Notes under the pieces: model-generated
The model's input: the letters and a program-made list of their open reading frames with translations, nothing else
Databases searched by the model: none
What the model was told of the DNA's origin: nothing
Translations under genes and position numbers: made by a program
Shown: in pieces, positions 1-6,686 of the stretch
Layout: the number at the start of each line of letters is the position of its first letter
How positions within the stretch are numbered: the stretch's first letter is position 1
Virus record (IMG/VR): IMGVR_UViG_3300050821_004356
Span: 1 to 64,000 of that record
Source of the DNA: a virus
Direction: 5' to 3' (one strand)
Length of the DNA: 64,000 bases

Positions 1-191
1 GTAATCTGCTAGTAGATAATTTGCTCTGATTGACTTGGAAGCTGAAATGCTAACAAGGCGGAAGCCGAAAGGCACCGTGAACGACTAAGCGAGCGAACAC
101 CCTTCGGGGTGATGCGATAGTCTGCTCTTACAGGAAACGAAACTGTAAGAGGTCGGCAGAAATGACCGACCCCGCGAAAGCGGTAACAAAC
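1..191 (+). ncRNA. Group I intron, 3' portion (left part outside window)
   Basis: This looks like the catalytic core and 3' end of a group I intron. Visible pairings: P3 as TTGCTC (21-26) with GAGCGA (91-96); a GCC-GAAA-GGC hairpin (64-73); P7 as GACTA (83-87) with TAGTC (118-122); P8 as CACCC-TTCG-GGGTG (98-111); P9 as CTCTTACAG (125-133) with CTGTAAGAG (143-151); then GGTCGG/CCGACC (151-156/166-171) and CCGC-GAAA-GCGG (172-183). The segments ACGACTA and ATAGTCTGCTCT resemble the conserved P7 strands of the T4 td intron. The 5' splice site lies to the left of the window. The 3' splice site is not fixed; a G in 192-210 is likely. Pairings were found by eye, not by a covariance model. Confidence 0.8.
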
Positions 192-221
192 GGCCTGCTA
201 TTCAATAAAGAAACTTCTTGA
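192..221 (+). CDS. Possible short 3' exon of the intron-split gene
   Basis: Just after the intron core, one frame reads G-L-L-F-N-K-E-T-S and then a stop (TGA at 219-221). If the intron ends here, it interrupts a gene within its last few codons. The 5' exon is outside the window, so the protein cannot be identified; a gene of the DNA packaging or head module is plausible from position. The exon border is inferred. Confidence 0.3.
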   Translation, partial: GLLFNKETS

Positions 222-246
222 CACGGGTTGCAACCTGTGTTAGGAT
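218..246 (+). promoter_or_regulatory. Sigma70-type promoter upstream of the GIY-YIG gene
   Basis: TTGACA (218-223), 17 bases, TAGGAT (241-246). The spacer carries the inverted repeat ACAC-GGTTGCAACC-GTGT (221-240, with mismatches). The -35 overlaps the presumed stop codon of the 3' exon. A start near 253 would place the terminator-like hairpin at 250-297 in the leader, so output could be attenuated. Confidence 0.6.
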
Positions 247-249
247 TAA

Positions 250-297
250 GAGTGGGGAAGTCTGCCTCTAACAGGCTTTCCCGACTCGCTCTTTTTT
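250..297 (+). terminator. Rho-independent terminator or leader hairpin
   Basis: The arms GAGTGGGGAAG (250-260) and CTTTCCCGACTC (276-287) pair almost perfectly and are followed by a run of six T (292-297). The hairpin directly precedes the ribosome binding site (AGAGGAG) of the homing endonuclease. It may end the upstream transcript and limit endonuclease expression. Confidence 0.7.
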
Positions 298-309
298 AGA
301 GGAGAGAAA

Positions 310-984
310 ATGCTAGTTTATTTAATCACGAATAAAAAGAACGGAAAGAAATATGTTGGTCAGCACGCAGGTAAAGACCTAGAGTCTTACTGGCGTCGAA
401 ACGTTTGGTTGGCAGAAACCGGGTACCAAGGTAAGCGTCTGTTATACAGAGCTATCCGTAAGTACGGCGCAGATGGTTTCGAAGTAGAGCCTCTTGTTAT
501 CGTTGGAACGAAACAAGAGATGGACTATTACGAGATTGGATTGATTAAGGTTTGGGACACAACCAATCCAGAAAAAGGTTATAATATCACGCATGGCGGC
601 GACGGGTCTTTGGGAGTTAAGATGAGTAAAGAGACTAGGGCTAAAATGTCCGAGTCGCGTACTGGTTTAATAATGCCTGAGAGTCATCGTCGTAAACTCT
701 CAGAACGCAATAAAGGTAACAAGTACGCTCTTGGTCGTAAAATGACCAAAGAGAATCACGAGAAATTGTTGGCTACTCACGTTGGTGCAAAACGTAGTGA
801 CGAAGCCAGAGAACGAATGCGACAGGCACAACTAGGCAAGAAACAATCCGAAGAAACAAAAGTAAAACGAGAGCCATCGTTGTTGAGAGGACGGCATACT
901 CGTTGGCATGTCAATCGCAACATCGTAAATCTCAAATGCCTACTCTGTAGGGAAGGAAGCAATAGCAATGTCATTCCACAATAG
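310..984 (+). CDS. GIY-YIG homing endonuclease with NUMOD3 repeats
   Basis: A 224-residue site-specific nuclease. The GIY-YIG module starts at the N-terminus, with YLI (residues 4-6) and KKYVGQ (about 13-18) as the two halves, followed by R/W/E residues typical of the fold. Residues ~98-180 carry several NUMOD3-type DNA-binding repeats built on SKETRAKMSES, PESHRRKLSE, TKENHEKL and SEETK. The C-terminus has the RWHVNRNIVN element often seen at the end of phage homing nucleases, with CLLC after it. AGAGGAG lies 6 bases before the ATG. The gene stands just downstream of the group I intron rather than inside it. Its end overlaps the next gene by 17 bases. Confidence 0.9.
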   Translation: MLVYLITNKKNGKKYVGQHAGKDLESYWRRNVWLAETGYQGKRLLYRAIRKYGADGFEVEPLVIVGTKQEMDYYEIGLIKVWDTTNPEKGYNITHGGDGSLGVKMSKETRAKMSESRTGLIMPESHRRKLSERNKGNKYALGRKMTKENHEKLLATHVGAKRSDEARERMRQAQLGKKQSEETKVKREPSLLRGRHTRWHVNRNIVNLKCLLCREGSNSNVIPQ

Positions 985-1678
985 ACACGTAGCCCCTGGC
1001 CAAAACACCGTAGACTTACGCAACACGCGCGCAGCCAAAGACGACGAAGAGTTGTTCACACACCACCACGATTTGCCTACTACCGAAGCGTCGGTACAGG
1101 AAATACTGGCGGGCGGCACCCCTGACTGGGTGAAGCGCCCACACGAGTTTAAAAATTTCGTTCGAGAGTCCTTCGCGCGCGAGAAAGAAATCAGCGACGA
1201 AATGGTGGAGAGATATAAGCTCGACGACCAAGAAGACCTTACGAACGCCAAGGCCCGCATGGTCAACCCGATGTCTACCGACGCGTTCATTAGAAAACTG
1301 AGAGTTAACGATATTTGCCCGATCAAATGCTTCACCGTTTACAACGGTCTTCAAGGCACAGTCGGGCTGTGGTGCATCCCGCCCAAGGTAACAGGTCGCG
1401 CTAGGTACGTGTGTTACGTACGAACGCCCGCTATGTACGAGTGGAGCCTTCTTTTACTCGACAAGCATAATTTACCAGCCGGTGAACTTCGCGGTTGGCG
1501 CACGGTCCTCGCCGAGCTAATCAAGAACGAAATCTTGACAGAGTGGCAGGCCCATCAGATTTTTGGAAATCCTTCCGAGAATAGTTGCTTCCGAAGGTAT
1601 CGTCAAACGTTGTGGGAACAACGCAACGGCAAACGATACACAGAGGATGAGCTAGCTAGTAAGGAAGTCCAAATGTAA
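968..1678 (+). CDS. Hypothetical protein, virion module
   Basis: A 236-residue protein that I do not recognise. It is charged and mixed alpha/beta with no signal peptide or membrane span. The C-terminus (RRYRQTLWEQRNGKRY) is basic and aromatic. The start follows AAGGAAG by 9 bases and lies inside the end of the homing endonuclease gene. Position between the intron-bearing gene and the tail genes suggests a structural or packaging-linked role, which is inference only. Confidence 0.75.
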   Translation: MSFHNRHVAPGQNTVDLRNTRAAKDDEELFTHHHDLPTTEASVQEILAGGTPDWVKRPHEFKNFVRESFAREKEISDEMVERYKLDDQEDLTNAKARMVNPMSTDAFIRKLRVNDICPIKCFTVYNGLQGTVGLWCIPPKVTGRARYVCYVRTPAMYEWSLLLLDKHNLPAGELRGWRTVLAELIKNEILTEWQAHQIFGNPSENSCFRRYRQTLWEQRNGKRYTEDELASKEVQM

Positions 1679-1684
1679 AGGTCA

Positions 1685-1744
1685 GTCGACGACCATCATC
1701 GTGTCGACAAAAATAAAACGGGTTGTGTACGCCAAAAGGTACAC
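1685..1744 (+). repeat. Two inverted repeats in the intergenic leader
   Basis: GTCGACGAC...GTGTCGAC (1685-1708) is followed by AAAAATAAAA. GTGTAC (1725-1730) pairs with GTACAC (1739-1744). They lie between two genes and upstream of a TAAGGAA ribosome binding site. The first could be a weak terminator and the second a leader hairpin. Confidence 0.45.
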
Positions 1745-1762
1745 GTAGTTAATAAGGAAAAT

Positions 1763-2440
1763 ATGTCAAACGTACAGAAACCGAAGTCAGTATTTGATCA
1801 GCTTGGAGAAGGTGTAGTGCCCGATGTTGAAGGCGTGCAAGCCGCACCAGCTACTCAAGCAGCAGTCGCAGGACAAACAGCGGCACCTGTCGCTGGTGTT
1901 GACGCGGGTGTACTCGGCCAACTCCTTCAGTATTTGATTTTGAAGGAAGGTCGGGAGGCACAAACGGCGCAAGAAGCCGAGAACCGTAACAAGATGCGTC
2001 AAGTACAACGTGATCGTAACGCCAAGGACTCAGATTCCAAGGCCTTGTTAAAGCAAGCGCGTTGTAAGCACTTGAAGGGCGGAAAGAAAGGTCCGAAGAC
2101 ACAGAACAAGGACTACGCGGTTTACCAACACAGGTTCATCGCGTTCACTACGTACATTCGATGCCGTATTTGCGGTATGAAGTGGTTCCCGAAGGATACA
2201 GTTGAGTATCTCGTCCGATTGGATAAACAAGAACGAGAACGTAAGATTTCAAATCACACTAAAATCGGATGGCGCGAAGCAGTCAATATGACTGACGCAT
2301 CTACCGATACTCAATCAGCATCGGAATCGATTCCGAACGTGGCACCGAACGCAACCAACATCGATCAATACGGCGCAGAATTTACCAGCCGTTTTGTCGA
2401 CAAGGAAACGGGCGAGACCATCGAAGGCGTACAAATCTAA
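1763..2440 (+). CDS. Hypothetical protein with a possible zinc site
   Basis: A 225-residue protein. The first ~60 residues are rich in Ala, Val and Gln. A charged stretch (about 70-100) leads to CKHLKGGKKG and, ~40 residues later, CRICGMKW; these Cys/His residues could bind one zinc. The C-terminus is Ser/Thr/Asn rich. ATG follows TAAGGAA. A terminator follows the gene, so it ends a transcription unit. Function unknown; head-associated or DNA-binding roles are both possible. Confidence 0.75.
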   Translation: MSNVQKPKSVFDQLGEGVVPDVEGVQAAPATQAAVAGQTAAPVAGVDAGVLGQLLQYLILKEGREAQTAQEAENRNKMRQVQRDRNAKDSDSKALLKQARCKHLKGGKKGPKTQNKDYAVYQHRFIAFTTYIRCRICGMKWFPKDTVEYLVRLDKQERERKISNHTKIGWREAVNMTDASTDTQSASESIPNVAPNATNIDQYGAEFTSRFVDKETGETIEGVQI

Positions 2441-2470
2441 AACAGGTTAACCTAGACCACAAGGTCCCGA

Positions 2471-2500
2471 GGGGCGGCGGTTCCCGCCCTATTCTTTTTT
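2471..2500 (+). terminator. Rho-independent terminator
   Basis: GGGCGG and CCGCCC form a GC-rich hairpin around CGGTT, followed by TATTCTTTTTT. It lies 30 bases after a stop codon and before a gene with its own start region, and should end the transcript of the 225-residue protein. Confidence 0.8.
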
Positions 2501-2598
2501 AAAATTTTCCAAAGGCACATGACCCTCAACTTCCTTCCAGAATTCCAACCCCCTTTTATTAGCGCGTCTGCCCAAATTTCTGCGCTAAAGGTGTTTTA

Positions 2599-3516
2599 GT
2601 GCCTGTCAAATTGGTATACACCGAACTTTACTACGATGATTTTCAACGACCGGATGAAAACCCTCTTGACCCGGCACGTTGGGTGGTTCCCCCGGTTGCG
2701 CCGGGAAATGATGAATTACAAATAGTAAACCACGAGGCTTGTACCACTAGACTTTATCAGGCTGACGGCCAAGAAGTTTTTCGACCCGCTCTTCCCGTCG
2801 ATCAATATTGTGAAATAGTTTTAGGAAACATCGTAAACTCCGACCTTCCGGGTCCTGTTCAGTATGAGAACATCCCTCTTCTCTATGTTCGTGCTGGATA
2901 TGCTCCTAATAATTTTGCGAATTTGACTCCGTGTTACGTGGCCTATTTATTTAACGACGCTAACGGAGTTGGTTGGTTGGATGTTTATCAAATAGATTTA
3001 GATATTTCAGTTCCATTCAATGTTGGACCCATTCAAGTGCCCACTTGGATTTGCGGAGACAAGTTCACCGTGGCAGTGGTCGGGAATTACGCTAGTGGAA
3101 ACATCTATGTGAGCAGAAACGGAGTGCTTATTCTAACTGTTCCGCTAAGCACCTCTCCAACTTATATTGACGCAGCGGTTACGCTTGGGAGAGCGGGACT
3201 TCAACTCTCGCAGACTGTTTCTTCGGACAATACCTCTCCTCCTACAAACACGGTGGATATTAGTATCACTCGGTGGGCGGCTGGAAGCGTTAACCTTGTT
3301 GATGTTCCGTCGAATTACAGTGTACCGGATTGTCGGGCTATAGCTCCCGCTCCAAACGCAAGTCGAAATGTTAACGGCACTTTAATTTACGATGCACAGA
3401 TATCCAGCAATCCAGCGGTTCCGAGCAAGGATAGTCGTGCTGCTGGAGTGCCAGTAGCATCGGGAACATATCCACAAAACAGCAGAGCACCGGGCGTGTA
3501 TGGCCCCGGAGAATAA
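2599..3516 (+). CDS. Putative virion decoration or receptor-binding protein (jelly-roll-like)
   Basis: A 305-residue protein starting with GTG after AAAGGTG. Residues ~1-235 look like a concanavalin-A/laminin-G type beta sandwich (YYDDFQR near the start, repeated beta strands, RNGVLILTVPL). Residues ~238-305 form a separate tail starting YSVPDCR and containing DSR, NSR and PGVYGPGE. This tail is shared with the next protein, which argues for a common attachment point on the particle. The last codons also supply the GGAGA ribosome binding site of the next gene. The role as surface decoration is inferred. Confidence 0.6.
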   Translation: MPVKLVYTELYYDDFQRPDENPLDPARWVVPPVAPGNDELQIVNHEACTTRLYQADGQEVFRPALPVDQYCEIVLGNIVNSDLPGPVQYENIPLLYVRAGYAPNNFANLTPCYVAYLFNDANGVGWLDVYQIDLDISVPFNVGPIQVPTWICGDKFTVAVVGNYASGNIYVSRNGVLILTVPLSTSPTYIDAAVTLGRAGLQLSQTVSSDNTSPPTNTVDISITRWAAGSVNLVDVPSNYSVPDCRAIAPAPNASRNVNGTLIYDAQISSNPAVPSKDSRAAGVPVASGTYPQNSRAPGVYGPGE

Positions 3517-3519
3517 TTT

Positions 3520-4401
3520 ATGAGTGTACGCACAGACGGCGTTTCAACCTATCTGACATCACCCGTAGCTGCGGTGTACAGTAGCCTCGCTAAATCAACT
3601 ATCTGCATGTGGGTTAAATGTCTGTCGTCTATTGCTGCTCTTGAGACTATACTAATAAAAGACCAAATCGTTGGTTCTCCGTGGTGCTTTGTTGAACCAA
3701 CAAACGCTATAGGCGCTGATGTTGATGATGACAGTCAAACAGCTTATCAGGTAGATTCTGCCAATAATACTATCACGCAGGGCATCTGGTTTCATTATGC
3801 TACGTCATACGACATGGTGGCTGGAGGCAAGATACAATTGTATCTAAATGGCGTTAATCTTAATGCCCTCAGCAATACAATACCACCCGGCTCGACTCCG
3901 TACGATGATTCAGCAAGCGGTTTTTCGATTGGTAATGGCGCTGGATTTCCTTTTAATGGCGAGTTATCGGATGTGCGCATCTACAATGCTGTGCTCTCTC
4001 CTTCGCAAATAGCATCCGTTGCGGCTGGCGGAACGCCAGCTTCTGCCAATTTGACAGCTTGGTGGAAGTTTTGTTCCGGTAATCTTTTAGCAGACAGTTC
4101 CGGAAATGGGAACACTTTGACGAATTTTGGGGCTGTCGCGGGCGCAACCCAACCACCGATTGATGTTTGCATAGCACCGCCGCCGTCTCTTCCATATTCT
4201 GTACCTGACTGTCGAGTTGCTCCATTCGGCCCCAATGCTAATCGTATAGTTCAAGGAACAAAGATTTACGATGTTCAAACGAGCGATAACGCAGCTATTC
4301 CGCCAGTGGATAGTCGTACATCAAAACCTGTTGATTCAAGAGTCGCGGCAAATATTCCGGAAAACAGCAGGACGCCCGGGATATATGGTCCAGGAGAGTA
4401 G
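3520..4401 (+). CDS. LamG-like virion protein
   Basis: A 293-residue protein. Residues ~1-160 match the laminin-G/concanavalin-A-like pattern: DGVSTYLTSP, ICMWVK, GIWFHYATSYD, IQLYLNG, FNGELSDVRIYN, ending LSPSQIASVAAGG. A WWKF strand with SSGNGNTLTNFG closes the sandwich (~178-200). The final ~70 residues repeat the C-terminal tag of the previous protein (YSVPDCR to PGIYGPGE). Such domains commonly bind glycans. The pair probably decorates head or tail. It starts 12 bases after a GGAGA within the preceding coding end. Confidence 0.65.
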   Translation: MSVRTDGVSTYLTSPVAAVYSSLAKSTICMWVKCLSSIAALETILIKDQIVGSPWCFVEPTNAIGADVDDDSQTAYQVDSANNTITQGIWFHYATSYDMVAGGKIQLYLNGVNLNALSNTIPPGSTPYDDSASGFSIGNGAGFPFNGELSDVRIYNAVLSPSQIASVAAGGTPASANLTAWWKFCSGNLLADSSGNGNTLTNFGAVAGATQPPIDVCIAPPPSLPYSVPDCRVAPFGPNANRIVQGTKIYDVQTSDNAAIPPVDSRTSKPVDSRVAANIPENSRTPGIYGPGE

Positions 4402-4404
4402 TTC

Positions 4405-5721
4405 ATGTCAAACAGTATTTCAGGCCAAGCCTTAGCGGGCGCAACGATCACTCTTAGCGGCACTGCGAGCGCCGTAACAACTGCGGGACCTACTGGCTTA
4501 TATAGCTTCGCAGGCCTGAACGCAGGTCCTTACATGGTCACACCAAGTAAACTAGGAATCAGATTCACTCCAGTTTCTACGAATGTGACTATTGTAGCGA
4601 TAAACATCTCTGGGGTAAATTTTTTAGGCCAACCAGTCGGAAGCCAGGGATCGACGTACACGATTCAAAATATTATTGACCGAGTAGTTTCATTCGGGGA
4701 TATCGAGCCCGTGCTAAACGTAGGCGGCACGTCGATGGAACCCGCGCTAACAATCGCTAATGATGTGTTTAACGAAATCTGCGCTACGCCTTTTCCTCAT
4801 AAATGGAACTCGGCCGATTTGCCTTTGTTCTACACTTGGTCTTGGCAGCAAGACTACGCGTTGGTGAATCCAGATGGCAGTTCGGTTTATGAATTTGAAT
4901 GGTTGGAACGTGGAATTGCGATTAACATTAGCAGCACGCAAGTACCGAAACCCTGGGTTCGCGTCGAGTGCGGGCGAAGCCTTCAAGCACGTACCGGGTC
5001 GTATACGATAACCAATAATGGCACTATGATGGGTGACCCAGGTTTCATCGTTTCGTCTTTCCCGAATAGTGAACTCTATTATGGTACTTGGGGACAACCC
5101 GATGTTTTAAGCTCGTCTTGGGGTAACAATCCTAAAGCGGGTTCTGTATATATTGGCCCGTTAGCGACGACCGCGATGCCCGCTAATCCTATCTCTCAAA
5201 TCATCGACGCAAACGGAAACCTTCTCGTAATCACGACGTTTGGCACCGAAGGCAGCGCTGCGCCGTTGGCACCAATTAGGGCCGTTCCAGGCACGCAGGT
5301 TTCGGGCTTAGGCGCAACTACAGTTTGGACGGTTGTTGATCCGAACGGCATGGGTATTCGTATCGTAGACGTTCCCACGCAAACGGGTGTTGTGTGGCAA
5401 TTCAATATTGTTGGCCAAATGGTGCCGCCGAAGTTTACTAGTCTTGATGATCTGTTAGCCCCATTGCCCGATAAGTACGAGCCTTTTTTCCGCGCGGGTT
5501 TCATAGCACAGTGCTACCGTTACTCTCCGGAAGCTAAAGTGCGCGCAAAGTTTAAAGAAGAGTGGCCGATGTGGAAGGCGTCTCTCACTGGTATGCGCAT
5601 TGCCCAAGATAGAGAATTGGAAGAGTATTCGTTTCTTCCTGACCGCACCGTGATGGGATCAGGTCGTAGCCGCAACACATTCAAGGGTGGCGCTTGGCCC
5701 TTCAATTACCCCGTTATCTAA
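4405..5721 (+). CDS. Head-tail adaptor-like protein with a Cna-B/carboxypeptidase-regulatory-like domain
   Basis: A 438-residue protein. Residues ~3-77 form an Ig-like domain of the carboxypeptidase-regulatory/SdrD type (SGQALAGATITLSG, TGLYSFAGLNAGPY, FTPVSTNVTI, GVNFLG). The rest begins YTIQNIIDRVVSFGD and ends with KFKEEWPMWKASLTG and SFLPDRTVMG, in the style of podovirus adaptor/tubular proteins. A carbohydrate-binding-like stretch sits at ~250-340. AGGAG within the previous gene serves as ribosome binding site. The assignment rests on gene order and pattern and is moderate. Confidence 0.55.
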   Translation: MSNSISGQALAGATITLSGTASAVTTAGPTGLYSFAGLNAGPYMVTPSKLGIRFTPVSTNVTIVAINISGVNFLGQPVGSQGSTYTIQNIIDRVVSFGDIEPVLNVGGTSMEPALTIANDVFNEICATPFPHKWNSADLPLFYTWSWQQDYALVNPDGSSVYEFEWLERGIAINISSTQVPKPWVRVECGRSLQARTGSYTITNNGTMMGDPGFIVSSFPNSELYYGTWGQPDVLSSSWGNNPKAGSVYIGPLATTAMPANPISQIIDANGNLLVITTFGTEGSAAPLAPIRAVPGTQVSGLGATTVWTVVDPNGMGIRIVDVPTQTGVVWQFNIVGQMVPPKFTSLDDLLAPLPDKYEPFFRAGFIAQCYRYSPEAKVRAKFKEEWPMWKASLTGMRIAQDRELEEYSFLPDRTVMGSGRSRNTFKGGAWPFNYPVI

Positions 5722-5731
5722 TTGATAAACT

Positions 5732-6679
5732 ATGTATACACTAACACAAAGTATTAATTGGTCCCAAGCTTTTTACGAGTACGCGCCTGTGACTGCGGGA
5801 CTCGGTCAAGAACCAGCAGTATCAACTGCGAATATGATTCGCGATACGCTGACTGGGCCGCCGATGACGTGGCCTTGGAATCGTGCCGTATTTCAGCTAG
5901 ATGCCCCGACGACCGTAGGTGAACAAGATTACCCAGTTCCACTGTCTTCTATTCCGGATTTTGGGTTTTTAGAAAAGGTTACGCTTACTGAAACAACAGG
6001 TGCGAACACTGGAAAAGTTTGGGAAATCAAAGACATCTACAATAACTTATCGATGTCACGAGACGCAGATAAACAACGCCCGAACTCAGCTTGCGTTTTC
6101 ACATTGTCGAGTACCCAACTGCTTTTGCGTTTCATCGGTGTACCGAATGCTGCGTATACGGTAACCTTGATATATCAAAAAAGGCCGGTTATGTTTGGTC
6201 CTTATATTATCTCGGCAGCCGGTAACGAATCTGCAGGAGACACGGTATACACAGGTACGTTTGATCCATTAGCATTTCCAGATGGGGCTGTTGCACAAAT
6301 CACTGGGTTCAAAACGAACATCGTAAACAATGGTTCGTTTGTCGTGGTTAATTGCACGGCGACAGCGCTTACTGTTGTTAACGCAGCTGGCGTAGCAGAA
6401 ACAATTACGGCGTACGCGAATAACTTTGATTGGGGTCCGATTCCGGACAGTTACCAAGATATTTACAATAATCTGTTTTTGAGCGAGATGTTCGCTGTCG
6501 AAGACGATGCTCGATCTCAAACGTATCGTCAACGTGGTATTGCAGCCTTTTTGTCCAAGGCCGAAGGTCTTACGCAGCTACAGCGTAACGCGTTTGTCCA
6601 GCAGTGGCTTGCAAGAGGTATTGAGTCAGCATCGTCAGCACAAACGGCTCAACTAGGAAGTCAGGCTCGCGGAGTCTAA
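5732..6679 (+). CDS. Adaptor/tail-tubular-like protein with an inserted beta module
   Basis: A 315-residue protein. The N-terminal (~1-170) and C-terminal (~230-315) segments resemble tail tubular/adaptor proteins: YPVPLSSIPDFGFLEKV, VTLIYQKRPV, IPDSYQDIYNNLFLSEM and an Arg/Gln-rich helix. Residues ~171-229 are a beta module (DTVYTGTF, ITGF, VNNGSFVVV, LTVVNAAGVAET) that also occurs three times in the next protein. There is no clear Shine-Dalgarno before the ATG. It lies between the other adaptor and the nozzle-like protein. Confidence 0.55.
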   Translation: MYTLTQSINWSQAFYEYAPVTAGLGQEPAVSTANMIRDTLTGPPMTWPWNRAVFQLDAPTTVGEQDYPVPLSSIPDFGFLEKVTLTETTGANTGKVWEIKDIYNNLSMSRDADKQRPNSACVFTLSSTQLLLRFIGVPNAAYTVTLIYQKRPVMFGPYIISAAGNESAGDTVYTGTFDPLAFPDGAVAQITGFKTNIVNNGSFVVVNCTATALTVVNAAGVAETITAYANNFDWGPIPDSYQDIYNNLFLSEMFAVEDDARSQTYRQRGIAAFLSKAEGLTQLQRNAFVQQWLARGIESASSAQTAQLGSQARGV

Positions 6680-6686
6680 GGAATAA

